From positions 104,244 to 168,243 of the forward strand of contig JAFEEG010000004.1 of NCBI GenBank assembly GCA_018241225.1: a stretch of 64,000 nucleotides of DNA, in the 5' to 3' direction. Position 1 is the stretch's first letter, and each line of letters begins with the position of its first letter. The position numbers and the translations under genes are program-made. This document shows, in pieces, positions 27,063 through 35,272 of this stretch. This DNA is from Pseudomonadota bacterium. Its GTDB lineage: Bacteria > Pseudomonadota > Gammaproteobacteria > Burkholderiales > Burkholderiaceae_C. The notes under the pieces are model-generated. The model did no database searches. It saw nothing but the letters and a program-made list of their open reading frames with translations, and was not told where the DNA came from.

Positions 27063-27851
27063 ATGAGCATGAACTTCGAAGACATCCTGTACGAGGTCCG
27101 CAACGGCGTGGCCTGGATCACCATCAACCGCCCCGACAAGATGAACGCTTTTCGCGGCACGACCTGCGACGAGCTGATCAAGGCGCTGAACAAGGCGGGC
27201 TACGACCGCAGCGTGGGCTGCATCGTGCTGGCCGGTGCGGGCGACCGCGCCTTCTGCACCGGCGGCGACCAGTCCGCGCACGACGGCAACTACGACGGCC
27301 GCGGCACCATCGGCCTGCCGATGGAAGAGCTGCACGACGCCATCCGCAACGTGCCCAAGCCCGTCATCGCCCGCGTGCAGGGCTTTGCGATCGGTGGCGG
27401 CAACGTGCTGTGCACCATCTGCGACCTGACCATCTGCTCCGAGAAGGCCGTCTTCGGCCAGGTGGGCCCCAAGATGGGCTCGGTCGACCCCGGCTACGGC
27501 ACCGCCTTTTTGGCGCGCGTGGTGGGCGAGAAGAAGGCGCGCGAGATCTGGTACCTGAACAAGCGCTACTCGGGCGCCGAGGCCGTGGCCATGGGCCTGG
27601 CCAACATCTGCGTAGCGCCCGAGAAGCTGGACGAGACCGTGCAGGAATGGGCCGAGACCATCTGCGAGCGCAGCCCCACGGCCATTGCCATTGCCAAGCG
27701 CAGCTTCAACATGGACACCGCGCACCAGAGCGGCATTGCCGGCATGGGCATGTACGCGCTCAAGCTGTTCTACGACACCGAAGAGTCGCGCGAAGGCGTG
27801 GCGGCGCTCAAGGAAAAGCGCAAGCCCGAGTTCCGCAAGTACAGCAAGTAG
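27063..27851 (+). CDS. badI: 2-ketocyclohexanecarboxyl-CoA hydrolase
   Basis: The 262-residue crotonase-fold protein is close to MenB-type enzymes: GGDQS at residues 67-71, QGFAIGGGNVLCTICDL and GSVDPGYGTAFLARVVG, with the YLNKRYSGAEA segment. This set is characteristic of BadI, which adds water to 2-ketocyclohexane-1-carboxyl-CoA and opens the ring to give pimeloyl-CoA. MenB itself is unlikely, because no menaquinone genes are present and the neighbours are all alicyclic-acid genes. It lies 33 bp after badH. Confidence 0.9.
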   Translation: MSMNFEDILYEVRNGVAWITINRPDKMNAFRGTTCDELIKALNKAGYDRSVGCIVLAGAGDRAFCTGGDQSAHDGNYDGRGTIGLPMEELHDAIRNVPKPVIARVQGFAIGGGNVLCTICDLTICSEKAVFGQVGPKMGSVDPGYGTAFLARVVGEKKAREIWYLNKRYSGAEAVAMGLANICVAPEKLDETVQEWAETICERSPTAIAIAKRSFNMDTAHQSGIAGMGMYALKLFYDTEESREGVAALKEKRKPEFRKYSK

Positions 27852-27859
27852 GTGCCGCC

Positions 27860-29011
27860 ATGAACCCGTACATCGATGAAGACCTGGCAGCGCTGGGCGA
27901 GCATGCGCGCCGCTTTGCCAGCCAGCGCATCGCGCCCGGCTTCCAGGAGCGGGACAAGACCCGCGTGCTCGACCGCGCACTGATGGCCGAGATGGGCCAG
28001 ATGGGCTTCATCGCGCCCGAGCTGCCAGAGGAGCTGGGTGGCCAGGGCATGGGTTGCCTGGCCGCCGGCGTCATCCACGAAGAGGTGGCGCGCGCCGACC
28101 TGAGCATTTCATACATCAACCTGCTGGCGTCGCTGAATGCGCAGATCCTGTCGCACCACGGCAAGCCCGAGGTGGTGATGCCGTGGCTGCAGCGGCTCAC
28201 GCGCGGCGAGGCACTCGTTGCCATTGCACTGACCGAGCCGCGCGGCGGATCGGACGCGGCCAACCTGCGACTGCGCGTGGAGAGGGTGGGGGACGAATAC
28301 GTCATCAACGGCGAGAAGACCTCCATCTCCGCCGCCGACCAGGCCGATGCCACGGTGGTGTTCGGGCGCACCGGCTCGGTGGAATCCGGCGCACGCGGCG
28401 TGACAGCCCTGCTGGTGCCCATGGACCTGCCCGGCGTTACCAGCAACCGCTTCGACTGCCACGGCCAGCGTGCCATCGGCCGCGGCTCCATCTTCTTCGA
28501 GAACGTGCGCGTGCCCGTGTCGCACCGGCTGGGCGACGAGAACCAGGGCTTCGTGCAGGTGATGCAGGGCTTCGATTTCTCGCGCGCGCTGATCGGCCTG
28601 CAGGTGCTGGCCGTGGCCCGCGTGGCGCTGGAGGAAACATGGGAATACGTGGCGCAGCGCGAGGCCTTCGGCAAGCCGCTGTCGGCCTTCCAGGGCGTCT
28701 CGCACCCGCTGGCGGATTTCGATACGCAGGTGGAGGCCGCGCGCCTTCTGTGCCTGCAGGCGCTGTGGCTCAAGGACAAGGGCGCGCCGCACAGCGCCGA
28801 GGCCGCCATGTGCAAGTGGTGGGCGCCCAAGCTGGCCTACGACGTGGTGCACCAGTGCCTGCTGAGCTTCGGCCACGGCGGCTACGACCGCGGGCCGATG
28901 GAGCAGCGCCTGCGTGACGTGCTGGGCTTCCAGATCGGCGACGGCACGGCCCAGATCATGAAGACCATCATCGCGCGCACCCGCGCGGGGCGCGAGGCGG
29001 TGCCGGCCTGA
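27860..29011 (+). CDS. aliB: Cyclohexanecarboxyl-CoA dehydrogenase
   Basis: The 383-residue acyl-CoA dehydrogenase has the FAD/substrate motifs VAIALTEPRGGSDAAN and YVINGEKTSISAADQADA, the QREAFGKPLSAFQG helix and a C-terminal FQIGDGTAQIMK. In most family members the last motif carries the catalytic Glu (EGT); here it is Asp361 (DGT), a change reported in some alicyclic acyl-CoA dehydrogenases. As AliB it would form cyclohex-1-ene-1-carboxyl-CoA and pass electrons to ETF. The ATG at 27860 is 8 bp after badI. Confidence 0.88.
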   Translation: MNPYIDEDLAALGEHARRFASQRIAPGFQERDKTRVLDRALMAEMGQMGFIAPELPEELGGQGMGCLAAGVIHEEVARADLSISYINLLASLNAQILSHHGKPEVVMPWLQRLTRGEALVAIALTEPRGGSDAANLRLRVERVGDEYVINGEKTSISAADQADATVVFGRTGSVESGARGVTALLVPMDLPGVTSNRFDCHGQRAIGRGSIFFENVRVPVSHRLGDENQGFVQVMQGFDFSRALIGLQVLAVARVALEETWEYVAQREAFGKPLSAFQGVSHPLADFDTQVEAARLLCLQALWLKDKGAPHSAEAAMCKWWAPKLAYDVVHQCLLSFGHGGYDRGPMEQRLRDVLGFQIGDGTAQIMKTIIARTRAGREAVPA

Positions 29012-29036
29012 CCAACACAACGAGAGGAGACAGACC

Positions 29037-30680
29037 ATGGAGTTCGACCCCGTCCTGCTGCCATCGCGCCGCGACCAGAGCGTGCGCCTGGGGCACTGGC
29101 ATGACCGCACCATCAACGACGCGCTGGATGACTGCGTTGCGGCCCATCCGGGCAAGACCGCGATCACGGCGGTGCGCGCGGACACCGGCGAGACGCGCCG
29201 CTTCAGCTACGCCGAGCTGGCACGCTTGGCAGACCGCATGGCCGTGGGGCTGTCGCGCCTGGGCGTGGGCCGCAACGACGTGGTGGCCATGCAGTTGCCC
29301 AACTGGTGGCAGTTCACGCTGCTGTACCTGGCGTGCTCGCGCATCGGTGCGGTGCTCAACCCGCTGATGCACATCTTCCGCGAGCGCGAGCTGTCCTTCA
29401 TGCTGGCGCACGGCGAGGCCAAGCTGCTGGTGGTGCCCAAGGTATTCCGAGGCTTCGACCACGAGGCCATGGCGCGCGGCCTGCAGGCCAAGGCGCCGGC
29501 GCTGCAGCGCATCCTGGTGGTGGGCGGCGGCGGGGCGGACGACTTCGATGCGCTGCTGGTGCAGCCCGAGTGGGAAAAGGAGGCCGACGCGAAGGACATC
29601 CTCATGCGCAGCCGCCCAGGCCCCGACGACATCACCCAGCTCATCTACACCTCGGGCACCACCGGCGAGCCCAAGGGCGTGATGCACTCGGCCAACACGC
29701 TCATGTCCAACATCGTGGCGTATGCGCAGCGGCTGCAGCTCGGGCAGGACGACGTGGTGCTCATGGCCTCGCCCATGGCGCACCAGACCGGCTTCATGTA
29801 TGGCCTGCTGATGCCCGTCATGCTGCGCGCCAGCGCGGTGCTGCAGGACGTGTGGGATGCGCGCAAGGCGGTGGAGCTCATCCGTGCGGAGGGCGTGAGC
29901 TTCACCATGGCGTCCACGCCCTTTCTTACCGACCTGACGAAGACGGTGCACGAAAGCGGCCTGCCCGTGCCCAGCCTCAAGACCTTCCTGTGCGCCGGTG
30001 CGCCCATTCCCGGCCCGCTGGTCGAGCAGGCGCGCACCACGCTGGGCAGCAAGATCGTGTCGGCCTGGGGCATGACGGAGAACGGCGCCGTCACGCTCAT
30101 CCGCCTGGACGACGACGACCAGCGCGCCTTCACCACAGACGGCTGCCCGCTGCCGGGCGTGGAGGTGAAGATCGTCGACGTGGATGGCAGCACCATGCCC
30201 ACCGGCGAGGTCGGCAAGCTGGTGGTGCGCTCCAGCTCCAACTTCGGCGGCTACCTCAAGCGCCCGCACCTCAACAACACCGACGCCGATGGCTGGTTCG
30301 ACACAGGTGACCTGGCGCACATGGACGCAGATGGCTACATCCGCATCAGCGGGCGCAGCAAGGACGTGATCATCCGCGGCGGCGAGAACATTCCGGTGTT
30401 CGAGATCGAGACGTTGCTCTACAAGCACCCGGGCGTGGCGCAGGTGGCCATCGTTGCGTACCCCGACGAGCGGCTGGGCGAGCGCGCGTGCGCCGTGGTC
30501 GTGCCCAAGGCGGGGCAGCAGCTGCAGTTCGCCGACATGGTCGACTTCCTCAAGGCGCAGAAGGTGGCGTTGCAATACATCCCCGAGCGGCTGGTGCTGC
30601 GCGAGACGATGCCGGCCACCCCCTCCGGAAAGATCCAGAAGTTCAGGCTGCGCGACATGCTGCAAAGCGGCCAGATCTGA
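29037..30680 (+). CDS. aliA: Cyclohexanecarboxylate-CoA ligase
   Basis: The 547-residue AMP-forming ligase has the P-loop-like YTSGTTGEPKG at residues 204-214, an adenine-binding AWGMTENG, WFDTGDLAHMDADGYIRISGR and the C-terminal lysine motif TPSGKIQKF. It activates a carboxylic acid with ATP and CoA. Within this operon the substrate is most likely cyclohexanecarboxylate, the first step of the pathway that the other genes complete. Substrate identity is inferred from context. Confidence 0.87.
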   Translation: MEFDPVLLPSRRDQSVRLGHWHDRTINDALDDCVAAHPGKTAITAVRADTGETRRFSYAELARLADRMAVGLSRLGVGRNDVVAMQLPNWWQFTLLYLACSRIGAVLNPLMHIFRERELSFMLAHGEAKLLVVPKVFRGFDHEAMARGLQAKAPALQRILVVGGGGADDFDALLVQPEWEKEADAKDILMRSRPGPDDITQLIYTSGTTGEPKGVMHSANTLMSNIVAYAQRLQLGQDDVVLMASPMAHQTGFMYGLLMPVMLRASAVLQDVWDARKAVELIRAEGVSFTMASTPFLTDLTKTVHESGLPVPSLKTFLCAGAPIPGPLVEQARTTLGSKIVSAWGMTENGAVTLIRLDDDDQRAFTTDGCPLPGVEVKIVDVDGSTMPTGEVGKLVVRSSSNFGGYLKRPHLNNTDADGWFDTGDLAHMDADGYIRISGRSKDVIIRGGENIPVFEIETLLYKHPGVAQVAIVAYPDERLGERACAVVVPKAGQQLQFADMVDFLKAQKVALQYIPERLVLRETMPATPSGKIQKFRLRDMLQSGQI

Positions 30681-30751
30681 CGACGCGCCCGCTGCCGCGC
30701 CGACTGCCCGTCCAGAGTTTTCCCAACCAAGAGAGAAACAGGAGACAAGCC

Positions 30752-31732
30752 ATGACCCGAGTTTTTTCGCGCGCCTTTGCGGGCGCGTCGGCAGCGCTTT
30801 GCCTGCTCGCCGCCGGCATGCAGGCCCATGCCCAGGCGAGCTGGCCCGCCAGGCCCATCCGCCTGGTGGTGGGCTTCGCGCCCGGCGGCACCACCGACGT
30901 GATGGCCCGCACCATGTCGCAGGTGCTGACCGAGGCGCTGGGGCAGAGCGTCATCGTCGACAACAAGCCCGGCGCCAGCGGCAACGTGGCGGCGCAGGAG
31001 GTCATCAAGGCCGCGCCGGACGGCTACACGCTGCTGGTGGCACCCACGTCGGTGGAGACCGCGAATCCCTCGCTCTTCAAGGCCAGCTTTCATCCGGCCA
31101 AGGACATGACCGCGGTGGGCGCGGTGGGCCGCAGCGCGATGTACGTGGTGTCGAAGAACGCGCTGGACGTGAAGGACGCCAAGGGCCTGGTTGCCTACGG
31201 AAAGGCCAACCCGGGCAAGCTCTCGTACGCGTCGGCCGGCACCGGCACGCCGCCGCACCTGGCGGCCGAGCTGTTCAAGCAGCAGACGGGCATCTTCGCC
31301 ACGCACATTCCCTATCGCGGCGCCGCGCCGGCGCTGCAGGACGTGATGGCCGGGCAGGTGGACTATGTGTTCGACCCGGGCATCGCCTTTCCGCACATCC
31401 GAACCAACAAGGTCAAGCTGTTGGGCGTGGCCAGCAGCAAGCGTTCGCCCTTCTTCCCCGATACGCCCACGCTGGCCGAGCAGGGCATCGAGGGCGCGGA
31501 AATGGACATCTGGTTCGGCGTGTGGGCGCCCAACGGCATTTCGCCGGAAGTGATTGCACGCCTGAACCGCGAGCTGGCGCGCGCCCTGGTGCAGCCGGCC
31601 ATCGTCAAGCGCTTTGCAGACCTGGGCGCCGAGCCCGCGCCCATGGACGCCGTCGCTTTCCGCAAGCTGCTGGACGACGAAGGCAAGGTGCTTACCGCCC
31701 TCATCAAGGACCGCAAGGTCAGCGTTGATTGA
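30752..31732 (+). CDS. Bug-family solute-binding protein of the ali/bad operon
   Basis: The 326-residue periplasmic protein has a signal peptide (AGASAALCLLAAGMQAHAQA) and Bug motifs (IRLVVGFAPGGTTDVMARTM, DNKPGASGNVAAQE, THIPYRGAAPAL). A strong AGGAGA site precedes the ATG at 30752. It lies between the ligase and hydratase genes, so it is likely an uptake receptor for cyclohexanecarboxylate or a related ring acid. That would be an unusual ligand for the family, and no permease genes are present. Confidence 0.9.
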   Translation: MTRVFSRAFAGASAALCLLAAGMQAHAQASWPARPIRLVVGFAPGGTTDVMARTMSQVLTEALGQSVIVDNKPGASGNVAAQEVIKAAPDGYTLLVAPTSVETANPSLFKASFHPAKDMTAVGAVGRSAMYVVSKNALDVKDAKGLVAYGKANPGKLSYASAGTGTPPHLAAELFKQQTGIFATHIPYRGAAPALQDVMAGQVDYVFDPGIAFPHIRTNKVKLLGVASSKRSPFFPDTPTLAEQGIEGAEMDIWFGVWAPNGISPEVIARLNRELARALVQPAIVKRFADLGAEPAPMDAVAFRKLLDDEGKVLTALIKDRKVSVD

Positions 31733-31754
31733 CTTCACACAAGGAGGCGCACCA

Positions 31755-32537
31755 GTGCATGAAGAAGAAACCATCGTCGTCGTGCAGCGCGAGGGGCGCG
31801 TGGGCATCGTCACGCTCAACCGGCCCAGGCAGCTCAACGCCTTGAACGACGCGTTGATGGACGCGCTGGGCGAGGCGCTGCTCTCGCTCGATGCCGATCC
31901 TGGCATCGGCGCCATCCTGCTGGCGGGCGGGCCCCGGGCCTTTGCCGCCGGTGCGGACATCGCGGCCATGGTGGACTGGAGCTACATGGACGTGGTGCAG
32001 GGCGAGTTCATCACGCGCAACTGGGAAGCCATCCGCCGCGTGAGAAAGCCCGTGATTGCCGCGGTGGCCGGCTTTGCCATGGGCGGCGGCTGCGAGCTGG
32101 CGCTGGCCTGCGACATCGTCGTGGCCGCCGAAAGCGCGCGCTTCGCGCTGCCGGAAATCAAGCTCGCCATGCTGCCCGGCGCGGGCGGCACGCAGCGCCT
32201 GCCGCGCGCCGTGGGCAAGGCCAAGGCCATGGACATGTGCCTGTCGGCGCGGCAGCTCGACGCGCACGAGGCCGACCGCTACGGCCTGGTCTCGCGCGTA
32301 GTGCCCGAGGAGCAGCTCATGCCCGAAGCGCTGGCGCTGGCCACTGCCATTGCCGGCTACTCGCTTCCGGCGCTCATCGCCATCAAGGAGTCCGTCAACC
32401 GTGCCTACGAAGGCAGCCTGGCCGAAGGCATTGTGTTCGAGCGGCGGCAGCTGTACGGCCGCTTTGCCAGCGAGGATGCGCACGAAGGAATGAAAGCCTT
32501 TCTCGACAAGCGCGAGCCTGGCTTCTCGCACCGTTGA
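31755..32537 (+). CDS. badK: Cyclohex-1-ene-1-carboxyl-CoA hydratase
   Basis: The 260-residue enoyl-CoA hydratase starts at GTG 31755, with a perfect AAGGAGG at 31741-31747. The crotonase oxyanion segment (AFAAGADIAAM), both catalytic glutamates (GFAMGGGCELALACD and LPEIKLAMLPGAGGTQRL) and the C-terminal DAHEGMKAFLDKREP are intact. In this operon it should hydrate cyclohex-1-ene-1-carboxyl-CoA to the 2-hydroxy thioester used by BadH. General beta-oxidation use is possible too. Confidence 0.87.
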   Translation: MHEEETIVVVQREGRVGIVTLNRPRQLNALNDALMDALGEALLSLDADPGIGAILLAGGPRAFAAGADIAAMVDWSYMDVVQGEFITRNWEAIRRVRKPVIAAVAGFAMGGGCELALACDIVVAAESARFALPEIKLAMLPGAGGTQRLPRAVGKAKAMDMCLSARQLDAHEADRYGLVSRVVPEEQLMPEALALATAIAGYSLPALIAIKESVNRAYEGSLAEGIVFERRQLYGRFASEDAHEGMKAFLDKREPGFSHR

Positions 32538-32601
32538 TACTTTTGGGGCCGCCTTTCCTTCCCGGGGGAAATCGGTCAAAGTCGCCGCTTTTGCCATCAG
32601 C

Positions 32602-33027
32602 ATGAACAAGAGCAGTTCCACGCAAGATCAAGACGGGCAATCGGCTGCGCAGCACATCGACGCCAAGATCGCGGCGCTGGACGACTGGCGCGGCGAGACG
32701 CTGGCGCGCCTGCGCAAGATCATCCTCGAGGTCGGCCCCGAGATCATCGAGGAATGGAAGTGGGACGTGCCCGTGTGGTCGTGCAACGGAATCATCTGCA
32801 CGGGCGAGACCTACAAGGCCGCCGTGAAGATGACCTTTGCCAAGGGCGCCTCGCTGGAAGACCCGAAGGGCCTCTTCAATTCCAGCCTCGAGGGCAATGT
32901 GCGGCGCGCCATCGACGTGCGAGCGGGCGAGAAGATCGATGAGAAGGCCCTGAAGGCGCTGGTGCGCGCGGCGGCCGAGCTCAACGCGTCTTCCGCGAAG
33001 AAGCCGGCGCGCAAGACCTCGAAATAG
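32602..33027 (+). CDS. DUF1801 protein
   Basis: The 141-residue soluble protein has the DUF1801 pattern: IDAKIAALDDWRGETLARLR, then IIEEWKWDVPVW and YKAAVKMTFAKGASLEDP. The last 20 residues are lysine/alanine-rich. Relatives (YdhG-like) bind or deliver small ligands or iron, but the role is not settled. It is 65 bp downstream of badK, likely a separate unit. Confidence 0.75.
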   Translation: MNKSSSTQDQDGQSAAQHIDAKIAALDDWRGETLARLRKIILEVGPEIIEEWKWDVPVWSCNGIICTGETYKAAVKMTFAKGASLEDPKGLFNSSLEGNVRRAIDVRAGEKIDEKALKALVRAAAELNASSAKKPARKTSK

Positions 33028-33046
33028 CCAGGCCGGTGCAGGCGGG

Positions 33047-33961
33047 TTAGCGCGCCTGCAATTGCGCCACGTGCTCGCAGATGGCGCCGGGCGTGGTGAA
33101 CCAGATCCGGCCTTCGTCGCGCAGCTGCGCCAGGTGCTGCAACGCCCGCCGCAGGTGCCGCAGCCGGTAGGGCTGGCCGACGATGTAGGGATGCAGCGCC
33201 AGGCCCATCACCAGCGGCTGCGTGCGCGACTGCAGCAGCATCTCGTCGGTGTTGTCGACCACCATCTGGGCAAAGTCTTTCGCATCCATCTGGCGGGCGA
33301 TGATCATCGGGATGTCGTTGAGCTCCTGCGGATACGGAATAGACCACAGCGTGGCGCCGCCGCGCGTGCGCATGGGCACGGGCTGGTCGTCGTGTGCCCA
33401 GTTCAGGGTGTAGCGGTAGCCGGTTTCGACCAGCAGGTCGGGCGTGGTGCGGCTCTCGGAAATCCAGGGTGAGAGCCAGCCGGTGGCCTGCACGCCGCTT
33501 TGCGTTTGCATGCGGTCGCGGCAGGCGGCGAGCAAGGCAGCCTCGTCGGCTTCGGACAGATCGGCCTGGCGGATCGAGTTGGTGTGGCCGTGGCCCACCA
33601 GTTCGTCACCGCGTGCCACGCAGGCGGCCACCAGCTCGGGGCAATGGTCGTACAGGGCGGTGTTCAGCAGGGTGGCTGCTGGCAGGCCCAGGCTGTCGAA
33701 CAGTTCCAGGCAGCGCCAGGCGCCCACGCGGTTGCCGTATTCGCGCCACGAGTAGTTCAACACGTCGGGGTGTGGATGCGCCGGCCCGATGTTGGCACCC
33801 AGCCCCTCGCCAAAGGCAAAGTGCTCCAGGTTGAAGCCCAGGTACACGGCCAGCCGCGCGCCATTGGGCCAGGCGTAGTCGGCGCGCTGGGTGATGGGCT
33901 GGTAGTGAAAGCGGCCATGGTGCGCCACGGGCGCCAAGGGGGCGAAAACGGCTTTGGACAT
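33047..33961 (-). CDS. Polysaccharide deacetylase-family protein (PuuE/allantoinase-like)
   Basis: The 304-residue protein is a NodB-fold hydrolase of the PuuE type: LAVYLGFNLEHFAFGEG, HPDVLNYSWREYGNRVGAWR, DELVGHGHTNSIRQADLSE and GWLSPWISESRTTPDLLVE. The metal-binding His pair of classical deacetylases is only partly recognisable, as in metal-independent PuuE allantoinases. It likely hydrolyses a C-N bond in a cyclic or acylated substrate. ATG 33961 is favoured; an upstream ATG at 33997 would add 12 residues. Confidence 0.78.
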   Translation of the reverse strand: MSKAVFAPLAPVAHHGRFHYQPITQRADYAWPNGARLAVYLGFNLEHFAFGEGLGANIGPAHPHPDVLNYSWREYGNRVGAWRCLELFDSLGLPAATLLNTALYDHCPELVAACVARGDELVGHGHTNSIRQADLSEADEAALLAACRDRMQTQSGVQATGWLSPWISESRTTPDLLVETGYRYTLNWAHDDQPVPMRTRGGATLWSIPYPQELNDIPMIIARQMDAKDFAQMVVDNTDEMLLQSRTQPLVMGLALHPYIVGQPYRLRHLRRALQHLAQLRDEGRIWFTTPGAICEHVAQLQAR

Positions 33962-34122
33962 CGGGTTCCCAGGTTGAGCATCGCACGAGAGAAACACCCG
34001 GGCGCGCCACGCGGCGCGGTCCGGGTGCCCCAGGATACGTGTAAATGGTCAACAATTGAATAGGTAGTTTGTCGACCAAAAAGCCTGATTGCCTGTGCTT
34101 CCGAGGGCCGGATCGGCCCGCT

Positions 34123-34575
34123 TCACCGTTGGGCGGCGGCCGACTGCCGGCATTGCGCCGACTCGTTGGCGTACCGCAGATACGCGATCAGGTCGGCCCG
34201 GTCTTTCGCATCGGGCACGCCGTCATAGGTCATCGAGGTGCCGGGCACGGCCTTCAAGGGGCCGGACAGGAACTGGTTGAGCGTCTTCTCGTTCCAGGTG
34301 ATGCGCGAATCCTTCATGGCCTGGGAGTAGGCAAAGCCCGGCACGCTGCCGGCCCGCCGGCCCAGCAGGCCGCAGTGGTGCGGCCCCACCCGGTCTTGCG
34401 CGAGTGCGTGGCAGGCCTGGCATCGTGCATAGACCTGCTCGCCGCGTTGCACCTGTTGCTGGTCGGGTGGCGTGGCCGTGGGCGCGGGTGTTGCGGCGCT
34501 GGCCGGGCCGGCAATCGTCATCGGCATGAGCGCGCCGGCAAGCCACTTCGGCAGGCGGCGGCCGGGGCCGTTCAT
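34123..34575 (-). CDS. Exported class I cytochrome c
   Basis: The 150-residue protein has a signal peptide (LAGALMPMTIAGPASA), one haem site CQACH (Cys52, Cys55, His56), the GPHHCGLLGRRAG segment typical of cytochrome c2-like proteins and the axial Met115 in PGTSMTYDG. It carries single electrons in the periplasm. Its start overlaps the stop of the ferritin-like gene (ATGA), so they are coupled. It probably serves as electron donor or acceptor for that protein (inference). Confidence 0.9.
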   Translation of the reverse strand: MNGPGRRLPKWLAGALMPMTIAGPASAATPAPTATPPDQQQVQRGEQVYARCQACHALAQDRVGPHHCGLLGRRAGSVPGFAYSQAMKDSRITWNEKTLNQFLSGPLKAVPGTSMTYDGVPDAKDRADLIAYLRYANESAQCRQSAAAQR

Positions 34576-35156
34576 GACACGAAGGCCGCCGGCACCGGCG
34601 CCTCGCCCAGCGCGTTGCGAAGGATGGCCCAGTGCATGGCTTCGTCGCCCAGGATGCTGGCGGCCGCCTTGGACAGGTCGCGGTTGCCGAACAGGGGCAC
34701 TGCCCCCAGGTAGGCGCTCACGGCGCCTTGCTCCAGCTTGGCGGCAAAGCGAAGCACGTCGGCCTGCGACTTCAACTGGTCCACCGGAAAGTCGTACTTG
34801 GACTTGGCCAGCGCAGGCTTGCCGCCCAGCTTCTCCACCGTCTTGGCCAGCACGTCGGCGTGCGCCTTGTGGTGGCCCTGGAAGGTCACGGCCAGGTCGA
34901 GCACCGGCTTTTCCAGCAGCTTGCTTTCGGCGCCGAGCTGGTAGGCTGCGATGGCCTCGAGTTCGGCGCCCAGCGCGGTGTTCAGGATCTGGATGTCCTG
35001 GTGCGCGCCACCGCCCTTGGCGCCGGACTGTTGCGCTGCGAGCACCTCGTTGCCGGCCAGCAGCGCGATGGCGGTGCCGGAAAGAACAAGGCCGGATGAG
35101 CGACCAAGAAATGCGCGGCGTGCAGCGGCGGGGTGGGGCATCTGAAAGAAGGACAT
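34572..35156 (-). CDS. Ferritin-like (DUF4439-type) exported protein
   Basis: The 194-residue protein has a long N-terminal export region with an RRAFLG motif (twin-arginine-like) and a hydrophobic stretch. The four-helix part contains carboxylate/histidine patterns (ALGAELEAIAAYQLGAE, FQGHHKAHADVL, KLEQGAVSAYL, ILGDEAMHWAIL), consistent with a diiron ferritin-like domain. It is followed by an overlapping cytochrome c and preceded by an ECF sigma gene. The shared promoter motif points to stress-dependent expression. Confidence 0.85.
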   Translation of the reverse strand: MSFFQMPHPAAARRAFLGRSSGLVLSGTAIALLAGNEVLAAQQSGAKGGGAHQDIQILNTALGAELEAIAAYQLGAESKLLEKPVLDLAVTFQGHHKAHADVLAKTVEKLGGKPALAKSKYDFPVDQLKSQADVLRFAAKLEQGAVSAYLGAVPLFGNRDLSKAAASILGDEAMHWAILRNALGEAPVPAAFVS

Positions 35157-35200
35157 GGCGATTCTCCAGGGAGTGGGGCAGGGGACCCGACGGGTCTGCC

Positions 35201-35232
35201 CATTCGATGGAGCGGCTTTTCGCCACGTTCCC
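35201..35232 (-). promoter_or_regulatory. ECF-sigma-type promoter of the ferritin/cytochrome operon
   Basis: On the minus strand, GGGAACG (35232-35226) is followed after 15 bp by CCATCGAATG (35210-35201). The GGAAC -35 core with about this spacing is typical of RpoE-like ECF factors. The same two blocks with identical spacing occur upstream of the adjacent sigma gene. Confidence 0.65.
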
Positions 35233-35272
35233 GTTCGTGCATCGCTTCAGGCGACGCACGCGCGCCAGCGAA

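Noticed and set aside
32540-32600. TTCCC-GG-GGGAA hairpin after badK
   Set aside because: The stem is short and no T-run follows; not convincing as an intrinsic terminator.
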